A DNA stretch of 64,000 bases, from the NCBI GenBank assembly GCA_014529385.2, contig CM043946.1, positions 35,552,558 to 35,616,557 of the forward strand, read 5' to 3'. A model generated the notes under the pieces. The model ran no database searches. It saw only the letters and a list, made by a program, of their open reading frames with translations, and had not been told where the DNA came from. Made by a program: the position numbers and the translations under genes. Positions 21,990 to 30,755 of the stretch are shown here, piece by piece (positions within the stretch are counted from its first letter, which is position 1; every line of letters starts with the position of its first letter). The stretch comes from Adiantum capillus-veneris. Lineage: Eukaryota; Streptophyta; Polypodiopsida; Polypodiales; Pteridaceae.

Positions 21990-23468
21990 CTCTTTCTTCT
22001 TTCCTGTTGTAGACTCCTCCATGAGTACTTCAGGTGGAGATGCTCCTTGTGTTGAGGGTGTTTGAGAAGGCATTGAGTCGCTTCTTCCCCCACTTCTAGA
22101 AACTCTTTTTGATGGTCCTTCATCAGCATTCTCACGTCTGCGCTTCTCTTCTACAATTGCCTCATTTTGTTGGCATTTTGTAATGTAGGCATGCACTGAC
22201 AATGAGTCCACTGGATCATTCCATCCTGTTTCTAGACGTATGCAATCACCTGCTTCATGTAGAATCTCTTTTGTAAGCTTCCCCTTTGTAGCTAATTGCA
22301 TGACATTTGGCCAAATTTGACCATGATGGTCACTCACCTCTTCATCACAAAAATGTTCAATTTTTACTCCATAAGTAGCTGCCTCAACTGAAGAGGTGGC
22401 ATGCTTGGTTGCCATATCTTCAACTAAGGTTTGCATTCCCCCCTTCCCAAAGTTAGTTCTCAAGGGTAGACCTGTCTCTCTTAAGTGGATTTTACCATCC
22501 TTAAAAAAGACAACATCTTTTGACAAAGCATCACTAAAATCATCACAATCCCTTCTTACATGGTCTGTACTATCACACCAAATACATCTATTAACAAACC
22601 CTTCTTTGGGCTGTTGTCTTTGCCTAGGAAGGGGCCCTGATGGTTGGCCTTTTTCTTCAAGCTTTGCAAACTTCACCTTCAAGTCACGCATTCCCTTCAC
22701 AAGCTCATCTAGCATGGACTCATCAAACTTAGGAGCGATAAAAGTAGGCTTTACCATTTTGTCAGAAGTTGAGGTGGAAGGACTTGTAGTGTTTACTACC
22801 ATCTTGTCCCTTCTTCTTTGTCGTTTGGCAAGCAGTGAGACAGCACCTTCAACCTCATTCCAGTCGGTCTTTAGTCCTTGCTCAGCATCTTTATCTTCAA
22901 GAAGAAGCTCCAAATTTTCTTGAAACTCTTTACCTGCAGCTTGTAAGAAAAGATCTGTCTTCTCTACATCTAGTGTGGCCCTTTCTGTCCTAGTGAGTTG
23001 TGCATAGCGCCGCTCAAATTCCCTATGTAGCTCTGTTATTGATAGTCCTTGCTTTGGCTTGACTACCCATTCTAAGAATGTCCTTTTGGTCACTCTCTCA
23101 GAGTCCTCCATGAAATATTCCTCCTTTAAAGCTACTTTGAGTTCTTCCCAATTTCTCCCATGCCCATCTTTAATTGCCCTAACATGCTCCCTAATTTCTG
23201 GAGCAACAACTAGCTCAAAGCTTTGAATCATCTCACCTTCTGACACGCGATGCAGCTCCATCTCCTTCACATACTCGTGTAAGTACTTGGTTACATCTTT
23301 GCCATTGAACTGATCCATTCTGTTGACGACCGCTTGTATGGCCTTCATTGCTGAAATCTCCCTTCTTTCAGTAGCATGTTGTTGTTGCATGAACATTGCA
23401 AATGCTTGAAACATTTGCATTGTTGCTGGGTCAAAATGCATACCCTGTTGCTCAACATGATCACCCAT
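21921..23468 (-). CDS. Ty3-B gag
   Basis: A 515-aa frame from ATG at 23468 (the frame is open a few codons further to a TTG) to TAA at 21921. Residues near the N-terminus are Gln/Met-rich. The capsid-like core has FNGKDVTKYLHEYVKEME, LEWVVKPKQGLSITELHREFERRY and a coiled-coil-prone segment. A CCHC zinc knuckle CIWCDSTDHVRRDC sits at about residue 300, followed by FGKGGMQTL and a charged Ser/Pro-rich tail. It should form the particle and bind element RNA. The start lies about 50 nt downstream of the 5' LTR. The knuckle and its following GKGGM block remind me of gag proteins of fungal Ty3 elements more than of common seed-plant families; this is from memory. Confidence 0.92.
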   Translation of the reverse strand: MGDHVEQQGMHFDPATMQMFQAFAMFMQQQHATERREISAMKAIQAVVNRMDQFNGKDVTKYLHEYVKEMELHRVSEGEMIQSFELVVAPEIREHVRAIKDGHGRNWEELKVALKEEYFMEDSERVTKRTFLEWVVKPKQGLSITELHREFERRYAQLTRTERATLDVEKTDLFLQAAGKEFQENLELLLEDKDAEQGLKTDWNEVEGAVSLLAKRQRRRDKMVVNTTSPSTSTSDKMVKPTFIAPKFDESMLDELVKGMRDLKVKFAKLEEKGQPSGPLPRQRQQPKEGFVNRCIWCDSTDHVRRDCDDFSDALSKDVVFFKDGKIHLRETGLPLRTNFGKGGMQTLVEDMATKHATSSVEAATYGVKIEHFCDEEVSDHHGQIWPNVMQLATKGKLTKEILHEAGDCIRLETGWNDPVDSLSVHAYITKCQQNEAIVEEKRRRENADEGPSKRVSRSGGRSDSMPSQTPSTQGASPPEVLMEESTTGKKKEPMKGKTKAQLINYNLILRLLQI

Positions 23469-23489
23469 GGTTACCCACAAACTCTCACC

Positions 23490-23521
23490 CTAGCAGATTC
23501 GCGTCGAGTTCACCAAAAATA
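23490..23521 (-). other. Ty3-B probable primer-binding site
   Basis: Directly after the 5' LTR the minus strand reads TTTTTGGTGAACTCGACG. TGG-beginning sequences at this position normally pair with a tRNA 3' end. It is not the Met site used by the copia elements, and I cannot name the tRNA. Confidence 0.55.
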
Positions 23522-25520
23522 TGTCGAGAAATTTGTGGTCTTGCCAGGAAAGCACCGGGCTTATGGCTGTGAGAGTTTGTGAGAGAACTCAACAAAAACT
23601 ATATGAAGGAGTTAAACCATAGATGCCATGAAGACTAGGGTTTGGAAAGAAGTGCAATCAAAGAAGACTCACCCTTTCTCTCTTGCACTCACACACACAC
23701 AAAGAAAGAACGCAAAAGAGAATGTCAAAACAATACGAAGATGAAAACATCAAGGCTATGGTCATATCGTATCATGGGTAATATGAAAGGGTTAATGGAT
23801 GAGTTAATGGCATTCAATCTTGGCTGACCAAATAGGCTACGAATTGTTCTTTGGAATTGTAGTTTTGTGCTTACCATAATATATATATTTTGTCTAGTGA
23901 TTGGGATTAATTGTGTGTACAAATTCTCTTGGTTCATAGCAAGATAACTATGCTTACATCAAAAGAAAAATTATAGTCTATGAGAGGTAGTATGATGGGA
24001 TCCGGTGATAGAAGTATTTCATTGAGCCTTTCAGGGCCGAAGAGAAACACTATACGTTGTTGAAAGTGTATTTTACGGCTAATCCATACGTTAATTCTAA
24101 TAGATCGTACAGAGTGAAAGCGATAGAAATGATCATCATGTGGGTTATTCATCTAGGATAGTATGTGAGAAATGTAGATATGAGAGAAGTGAAGAGATGA
24201 GAAGTTTCCCTCCCAAGCCCTATTCTTGCCCGTAGGCAATAAGGATACTGCGGGGAGAGATGTACCTGTAGCAAAGAGAACCTAGAGAGGATGAATGAAT
24301 GAAAGAGATAGGTTTGGTTAAGGAGATGAGATTAGATACATATATATATGTTGGATTAGAAATGAAAATGAAAACAACAAGAAATCAAGAAAACATCAAT
24401 GTAGAACACATCTTACTTGAAACCCTTCGGCACCATTATTGATGGAGAGAGAAGAAGAGTGGATAATTCCACTTTGATTGATACGCCAAGTACAACACCT
24501 TCTTTGATTAGAGTTGATCCTCCAAGGATGGCGTACAAGAATGGCTAGTTTTCCTCTAGGAGAAAGTGTAGGCTTGGGCTTATGTTTATGGGGCTAAGTA
24601 CAATTAGGCATTACTACTCACTCCCTCAAGAATTCCTCTCATCAATGGCTTGAATGCTTGAGTTCCTTCCAAGGAAGAAGAGGTCCCCTTTTATAGGTGA
24701 AGGGAACCCACAAGGGTTTACACAAGAAGAGAGGAGCCAGTGTGAACAGGAATTGGAAAAGTTGGAAATGAGTTGTCTCTGCATGATGTGGGCAGACTGG
24801 GGTCCAGTATTTTGATCATATCTCCTCAACCGTAGCTCCAAATAAAAAAGTAAAAATATGGGCAAAAACTTCAGCTCATTAGCTACGATTTTCATTTTAA
24901 AATCATTTTCCAATTCGGATTGGAACCTTGTGTAAAAAATTCATCAAAATAGGGTCCATTTATGGTAGCAAAAGTCTTCATGTGGTCTCCTTAGCCTTGA
25001 CTTTCATTTAATTCCAAAGGACACCTCATACCATATGAAAGCATGACATTGCTCCTTGACAAAGTTTTGTAATCATGCTTGCAATAATGCATTAAAATAA
25101 GTGTATCTTTGAAATCATGCCACCTAGTGTCCCACTAGGATTTGATTCTCTCCTAGTAGCTATTTAAAAAGAAATATAAGAAAAGTATAAAAAATACATA
25201 GAATATATATATATTGGAGTTTACCCTAGATATAGGATCTAGCTAGGGTGTGAGATGATAATGAAATAGTAGAAATAAAGAATCAATGCTTTTTGCCCCA
25301 AGTTAAAGAGGTGGAGCTATTGACACTTTTCCCATAGTATTTTTTGATGGTAAAGTAAGAATACATTACCCTTGAGATAAATAATAAGATGAGATAGAAA
25401 GATTATTTTTATACTTACATATGCATATGTACATTATAGGAAATATAATTATGTATCTAAAAAGTTACAAGATAACTCTTGTAGCATGTGTTCCCACTAT
25501 GTACATGTCACAGCACGACA
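23522..25520 (-). repeat. Ty3-B 5' LTR
   Basis: 1,999 bp, TG...CA in both senses; partner of 15510-17508. In the minus sense this is the upstream LTR and should carry the promoter for gag. A purely LTR-derived ATG at 25486 on the plus strand happens to read in frame into the right half of Copia-A pol. Confidence 0.97.
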
Positions 25521-25524
25521 ACGT

Positions 25525-28281
25525 TTTGGTCATCTGAATTTTGCTAGTTTGCTGCATTTGCAGAAATCTGATATGGTTGCTTCTTTGCCGCCTCTTGAAG
25601 CACCTGTCAAACATGTTTGTGAAGACTGTATTCTGGGTAAAATGCAGCGTTCTAAGTTTCCAAAGGATGGTTCAGTTAGGGCCACATGCAGGTTGCAGCT
25701 TGTGCATAGTGATGTTTGTGGGCCCATGCAAACTCCGTCTTTGGGCAATTACCTGTACTTCGTGACTTTCATTGATGATTACTCCAGGCATGCATGGGTA
25801 TTTCCGCTTAAAGTGAAGTCCGAAGTTTTTATGTGCTTCAAACAATTTTTGGCTATGGCTGAAAATGTCTCAAAATGTACTATGGACACCCTCCGTTCCG
25901 ATCGAGGGGGGGAGTATATGTCTCATGAATTTAATGCATTTCTGGCTGGTTGTGGGATAAAACACCAATGTACAGTGCCTTATACACCTCAGCAAAATGG
26001 TGTTGCTGAGAGGAAAAACAGGTCACTAACGGAAATGGCACGATGTATGGTCAAAAGTCAAGCTTTGCCGCATTCTTTTTGGCTTGAGGCCATCATGTGT
26101 GCCACTTATGTACTTAACAGGTGTCCTACGAAAGCTTTGCAGTCTATTACTCCATATGAAGCATGGCATGATAGAAAGCCTTCTATTGAGCACATGCGTG
26201 TTTTTGGTTGTTTGGCATATGCTTTGGTGCCACAAGTGCAGCGCAAAAAATTGGATGATAAGGCTGTCAAATGTATTTTTGTTGGTTATAGTGCTGAAAG
26301 CAAAGGTTACAGGTTGTATCATCCGCAAACAAAACGTATTCTGGTTTCACGGGATGTAGTGTTTGTGGAAGATTCTGTTCAGCCCTTGCTGTCATGTACT
26401 AGAGACAGTAATGTAAGCTCACAGGACATTTATGACACTTTGTTGCCTCTTTTCAGTGGTGGAAATACGAATGTAAGTTCCAATGAGTCAAATGTACAGC
26501 CTATGGGGGTTTCTGAAAATAATACATATCAGCCTATTACTGATGCAGATGTACATGATGTACTTGATGAGGAAAGGGCTGAAAATGAGCAGGCTAGAGG
26601 TATGCCAAAATGGCTGGTGCACACTTTGCGTGACAGTAAATTGGATGCACCTTTATCTAGTCGTACTCGTTCAGGCTCTCGCCATGCATCTTATGCATCA
26701 GATTGTTATGCTTTGGCTGTGTCTAGTTTACATGATGTTGAGGAGCCTCTGTCTTTTGATGAAGCACAGAATTCAGAAAATTGGATTGCTGCCATGAAAT
26801 CAGAATATGATGCACTTATAGAGAATGACACATGGACTTTATGTGATTTGCCTCCTGGCAAAAAGGCCATTGGTACGAAGTGGGTTTACAAGTTGAAACG
26901 CAAGCCGGATGGTGAGATCGATCGCCATAAGGCTCGACTTGTTGCAAAGGGTTATGCACAACAAAAAGGCATAGATTATGAAGAGACTTTTGCTCCCACT
27001 TGTCGTATGACTACTGTGCGTTTTCTATGTGCATTGGCAGCTCATTTTGGTTGGGATGTACATCAATCAGACATTGTTACTGCTTTCTTGAATGGTGACA
27101 TATTTGAGGAAGTTTATGTAACGCAGCCTCGCGGTTTTGTCATAAAAGGACAAGAGGACAAAGTGTGGAAATGTAAGAAGGCTTTGTATGGGTTGAAGCA
27201 ATCTCCTCGTGCTTGGTATGAGAAAGCTGACACTCATTTGGTTAAACGAGGCTTTCGTAACAGTCCAACAGAAAGCACATTGTATGTAAAGCGTGAGGAT
27301 GACGTATTTCTCATTGTGGTTCTTTATGTTGATGATTTGCTGATCATTGGACCAAATGAGAGACATATTGCTGAATTTAAGGCTGATTTGAATGCTACTT
27401 TCAAGATGAAAGATTTGGGGCTGTTGCATCATTACTTGGGTATACAGTTTAAGGAGTGTGATGGTGGTATTTCCTTGTGTCAGAAAAGTTACATAGAGAC
27501 ATTGCTATGTAAGTTTGGACTTGAGGATTGTAAACCTATTGCCACTCCCATGGAAACAGGTTTGAAGTTGAATCTACATGATGCTGGCGATCCTGCTGAT
27601 GTCACTCTTTACCAAACTGTTGTTGGCTGCCTCATTTATGTATGCAACACGAGGCTAGATATTCAGTTTGCAGTCTCGCAGGTCAGCAGATTTATGCATA
27701 GCCGAGGGTCTAAGCATTGGCAGGCTGTCAAGAGGATTTTCCGCTACCTTAGTGGCACTTTACATCTTGGCTTGTTTTATCCCAAGGGGGGATCATTGCC
27801 GCCAGACTTACATGCTTTTTCAGACTCAGATTGGGCTGGTTGTTTTGACACGCGAGTGTCCACAAGTGGTTTTTGTTTCATGCTTGGCAGTTCATCTATA
27901 TCATGGTTGAGCAAGAAGCAACCTACTGTGGCCACTTCGAGTTGTGAGGCTGAGTACAGGGCAGTCTTCACAGCTACGGTTGAGTGTGTATGGCTCAGAC
28001 GCCTTATGGCTGACTTGGGTGTTGGACAGGACACTGCCAACACTATCTACACTGACAGTCGGAGTGCATTGGCAGTTGCGAGGAACCCAGTTTTTCATGC
28101 TCGCACAAAGCACATTGAGGTGCATTACCACTATGTCAGGGAGAGGCTCTCAGAAGGAGAGATCAGCTTGGCTTATGTGCCAACACAGGACAACCTTGCA
28201 GATCTTTTCACAAAGGCATTGTCTCGTGAGAAGCTTGAAGCTTTCCGCAAAGCTTTGGGCTTACTCCCCTTTGTGGACTGA
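25525..28281 (+). CDS. Copia-A gag-pol, 3' part (integrase, RT, RNase H)
   Basis: Continues the copia polyprotein in the correct register after the second ACGT: FGHLNFASLLHL, then the zinc-binding CEDCILGK. The integrase core residues lie in HSDVCGPM, RSDRGGEY and GVAERKNRS. RT shows TKWVYKLKRKPDG, KARLVAKGY, DIVTAFLNGD, YGLKQSPRAWY and the catalytic YVDD at 27324-27335. The RNase H C-terminal domain has SDSDWAGC, SSCEAEYRA, YTDSRSAL and TKHIEVHYHYVRE. The frame ends TGA at 28281, 75 bp before the 3' LTR. No stop or frameshift interrupts the 918 codons. In its present state it lacks its own start, although a fortuitous ATG at 25486 in the nested LTR keeps the frame open. Confidence 0.95.
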   Translation, partial: FGHLNFASLLHLQKSDMVASLPPLEAPVKHVCEDCILGKMQRSKFPKDGSVRATCRLQLVHSDVCGPMQTPSLGNYLYFVTFIDDYSRHAWVFPLKVKSEVFMCFKQFLAMAENVSKCTMDTLRSDRGGEYMSHEFNAFLAGCGIKHQCTVPYTPQQNGVAERKNRSLTEMARCMVKSQALPHSFWLEAIMCATYVLNRCPTKALQSITPYEAWHDRKPSIEHMRVFGCLAYALVPQVQRKKLDDKAVKCIFVGYSAESKGYRLYHPQTKRILVSRDVVFVEDSVQPLLSCTRDSNVSSQDIYDTLLPLFSGGNTNVSSNESNVQPMGVSENNTYQPITDADVHDVLDEERAENEQARGMPKWLVHTLRDSKLDAPLSSRTRSGSRHASYASDCYALAVSSLHDVEEPLSFDEAQNSENWIAAMKSEYDALIENDTWTLCDLPPGKKAIGTKWVYKLKRKPDGEIDRHKARLVAKGYAQQKGIDYEETFAPTCRMTTVRFLCALAAHFGWDVHQSDIVTAFLNGDIFEEVYVTQPRGFVIKGQEDKVWKCKKALYGLKQSPRAWYEKADTHLVKRGFRNSPTESTLYVKREDDVFLIVVLYVDDLLIIGPNERHIAEFKADLNATFKMKDLGLLHHYLGIQFKECDGGISLCQKSYIETLLCKFGLEDCKPIATPMETGLKLNLHDAGDPADVTLYQTVVGCLIYVCNTRLDIQFAVSQVSRFMHSRGSKHWQAVKRIFRYLSGTLHLGLFYPKGGSLPPDLHAFSDSDWAGCFDTRVSTSGFCFMLGSSSISWLSKKQPTVATSSCEAEYRAVFTATVECVWLRRLMADLGVGQDTANTIYTDSRSALAVARNPVFHARTKHIEVHYHYVRERLSEGEISLAYVPTQDNLADLFTKALSREKLEAFRKALGLLPFVD

Positions 28282-28345
28282 TCCTGTCCTCAGGGCATGG
28301 CACTTCCCTTTACTCATGTGCCAGCTCTCGTTCACCGCATCACTC

Positions 28346-28356
28346 CAGGGGGGATT
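28346..28356 (+). other. Copia-A polypurine tract
   Basis: CAGGGGGGATT immediately precedes the 3' LTR. Confidence 0.85.
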
Positions 28357-28583
28357 TGTTACCATATACATGTGCTAGTGATGTGTGTGAACACACTAGG
28401 ACCGCCGGGGCATTTTTTCCCCCTTTAGGAGGTTTTTTCCCCCGTGCATTGTATATACGCCCATCACTCTAGGGCTATCTATCTTTCCATTGCACACTAA
28501 GTAACACACTCTCTATTGTGTGCCTTGAGCTTCCTTCGTCTTCTCCAAGCTGTGTGTGTTTCTCTGCAACCCTAATTCCAACA
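28357..28583 (+). repeat. Copia-A 3' LTR
   Basis: 227 bp, about three substitutions from the 5' LTR. It is followed by TACGC, the target-site duplication. Confidence 0.97.
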
Positions 28584-28734
28584 TACGCGATGGTCGTAGC
28601 TTCCTTGGATGAGCACGTGGAAGGTTGAGGTTCCAACATAGGGGTCATCAAGCCTCTATCGGGGATGCTCCACCCTCGCATGCCCAAAGTCTGCCAGCAA
28701 CCCTAAACCCTAAACCGGCTTTTAGATCATAGTT

Positions 28735-30115
28735 TGAAGCATCTATCAGTAGTTACACTAAATCTTGTCACATTTGTCAATTTTTTTCAAGGCAAGCTCG
28801 AAATCTAGCCTAGATTTTGCAAGTTAGTGATAACCTATGAAAATTAGAATGCATTATTTTAGTTTTGAATGTCCATTAAAGAGTTCAACTCTCCACTAAA
28901 CAATGTGGACTATGTATATTTAATGTATATTTGTTTTTTTGTTAAATAACGATTCCATCTATCATAGTCAAAGGTGTTCAATAAAAAAATACTTGGAAAC
29001 TTGGAAAATGCCTTGTGTCGGAGCTTGTAAACCTTGTGTTTTATATGGTTAAAGTATTTTAAATGCTTTAGTCTTAAAGAGTTTAATACGCCGCAATCTT
29101 TATTGTTTTGGCCATACCACAATTTTGGGTGGTAGTGTTGTATTAATTCAATAAAGAATGTACTTAATCTCAAACTGGATGTGTGACATCATACCGTTAA
29201 AGATTTTAAAATAGTTAGTTTCTTGTACATGTAGTTACAAATTCTATAGTCTCAATTTCCCACATGGTCATATGGCTTGACCAGGTGTGTTATCTTGAGC
29301 TATAGTTTCTTGCCAAGACACGTCTAGCATACCTTGGGTCTATGTGTCACACATACACAATGTCTTCATTTTGTATATAGTTACAAATATAGTCTCAATT
29401 TGTCACATGGTCATATGGCTTGACCGGGTGTGCCATCTTGAGCTATCGATTTTTACCATCAGTTCTTCTAGCTATATGGCTTGACCGGGTCTCTTGAGCT
29501 ATCCATTCTTACCAAATGTGTAGTTGTGCCTATTTTTACTATAAAAGGCATTAAATATTTTAAGATCGTTAGTTTTTTTTACATGTAGTTACAAATTCTA
29601 TAGTCTCAATTTTCCACATGGTCATATGGCTTGACCGGGTGTGTTATCTTGAGCTATAGTTTCTTGCCAAGACACTTCTAGCATACCTTGGGTCTGTGTC
29701 ACACATACACAATGTTTTTATTTTGTATATACTTACAAATATAGTCTCAATTTGTCACATGGTCATATGGCTTGACCGGGTGTGCCATCTTGAGCTATCA
29801 ATTTTCACCTTCAGTTCTTCTAGCTATCCATATGGCTTGACCGGGTCTCTTTTGTCAGTAATTACACTAAATCTTTGTCGATTCTTTTTCAAGGCAAGCT
29901 CAAAATCTAGCTAAGATTCTATAAAAATTTGGAAAACGCCCTCTATTGGAGCTTGTAAAGCCTTTTTTTTATATGCTTAAAGTGTTTTATATGCTCGAGT
30001 CTCAAAGAGTTTTATATGCTTCAATCCTTTTTTTTGGGTTATACTCAAAATTTTGAGTGGTAGTGTTGTATCAACTCAATAACGAATCTACATTAAGTCT
30101 TAAGCTGTAGGTTTT
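28735..30115. repeat. Nested non-coding duplication (A-B-B'-A' blocks)
   Basis: Block A (about 28741-29200; TTACACTAAATC..., GGAGCTTGTAAA..., GGTAGTGTTGTAT) recurs diverged and shortened at about 29850-30110. Between them lie two copies of block B, about 354 bp apart (for example the ACATGTAGTTAC points at 29227 and 29581). Each carries repeated CATATGGCTTGACCGGGT motifs. No protein is encoded. It could be a decayed array or an intron-like region upstream of the ORF at 30264. Confidence 0.75.
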
Positions 30116-30263
30116 CTTTCAAAGACTCAAAGATTCCTTTCTTTTCAAGTTTTTTTGAAGTAGCAGAGACGGACATTGTGAGTGCAGATGTAGTTACAAA
30201 TTATGTAGTTGTTTGCAAGTATTCTTGTTTATGAATGGGGCTTGTCTTTACAGATAAGAAGAC

Positions 30264-30755
30264 TTGGGTATGGCCATCAAAGAGATTGTGATTAACCTCA
30301 ATGAAGGGACGGGGCAAACAAACACACTTGGTTTTGTTATGGGGAGAGAGGGAGCTACATATAGGGAGATTAGAGAAGAGATTGACTGTGGTGGTTTAGC
30401 TTCAAATGACTATAGATTTCTGGGAGGCTCACGCATGTTACCAATAAGTGAAAAACAAGAGGAGATATGGAAGGTGACCAGTGATGAGGTGGCAATAGAG
30501 TACAAAATTGGTGATGCATGCCCTAGGGTAGATTCTAGCGGTGCATCCAATGAGGTGGATGGGAGATCCTCAACATGTCAGGCCGCAACAAGTGAGACAT
30601 GTCCCTTTAGTTCCTCGCTCGATGCTTCTGTGGAAGAGAGAAAAGGAGAAGTTCATATGAAGAGCATTCTTGCTACACGCTCCCAAGTCAAGAAGTGGGA
30701 ACGAGATGTGAAGACTGCCAAAGAGAAGTTGCGATTTAAAGGGCGTGTGGACTAG
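30264..30755 (+). CDS. Unrecognised ORF, possible terminal exon
   Basis: About 160 codons, open from a TTG at 30264; the first ATG is MAIKEIV at 30270. A pyrimidine-rich stretch ending CAG (30251-30253) sits just upstream and could be a 3' splice site, which would make this a last exon. The N-terminal part (KEIVINLNEGTGQTNTLGF, then GATYREIREEI and YRFLGGSRMLPISEKQEE) looks like a compact alpha/beta domain. The remainder is Ser/Asp/Glu-rich with a basic C-terminus (VKKWERDVKTAKEKLRF). I do not recognise the family. It stands alone among repeats, with no retroelement motif. It could be a host gene fragment, a captured exon, or a chance frame. Confidence 0.4.
   Translation: MGMAIKEIVINLNEGTGQTNTLGFVMGREGATYREIREEIDCGGLASNDYRFLGGSRMLPISEKQEEIWKVTSDEVAIEYKIGDACPRVDSSGASNEVDGRSSTCQAATSETCPFSSSLDASVEERKGEVHMKSILATRSQVKKWERDVKTAKEKLRFKGRVD

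Larger units (their letters stand above)
15510..25520 (-). mobile_element. Ty3-B: full-length Ty3/gypsy-like element nested in Copia-A
   Basis: A 10,011-bp element with perfect 5-bp terminal inverted ends TGTCG/CGACA and LTRs of 1,999 bp at 15510-17508 and 23522-25520. About eight differences between the LTRs were found by eye (99.6% identity). It encodes, on the minus strand, gag, aspartic protease, RT, RNase H and integrase in Ty3 order. A purine-rich tract lies beside the 3' LTR (minus strand, 17509-17520). The LTRs are less diverged than those of the host Copia-A, as nesting requires. It is opposite in orientation to the copia. The coding frames are all open, so this is a recent and possibly still competent copy. 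Confidence 0.96.
13391..28583 (+). mobile_element. Copia-A: full-length Ty1/copia element split by a nested Ty3-like element
   Basis: LTRs of 227 bp lie at 13391-13617 and 28357-28583. They start TGTTACC, end CCAACA, and differ at about three positions (98.7% identical). The element is flanked by a perfect 5-bp target duplication TACGC (13386-13390 and 28584-28588). It has a Met-tRNA primer site at 13620-13631, a polypurine tract at 28346-28356, and a gag-pol reading frame in copia order (gag, protease, integrase, RT, RNase H). Removing the nested 10,011-bp element and one ACGT copy leaves about 5.2 kb, a normal copia size. The two coding halves are in register across the insertion point. All hallmark residues seen look intact, so the copy was probably competent until the nested insertion. 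Confidence 0.97.

Noticed and set aside
25486-25524. ATG at 25486 as a real start for the right half of Copia-A pol
   Set aside because: It lies in the Ty3-B LTR, antisense to that element, and reads into pol only by chance after the insertion.
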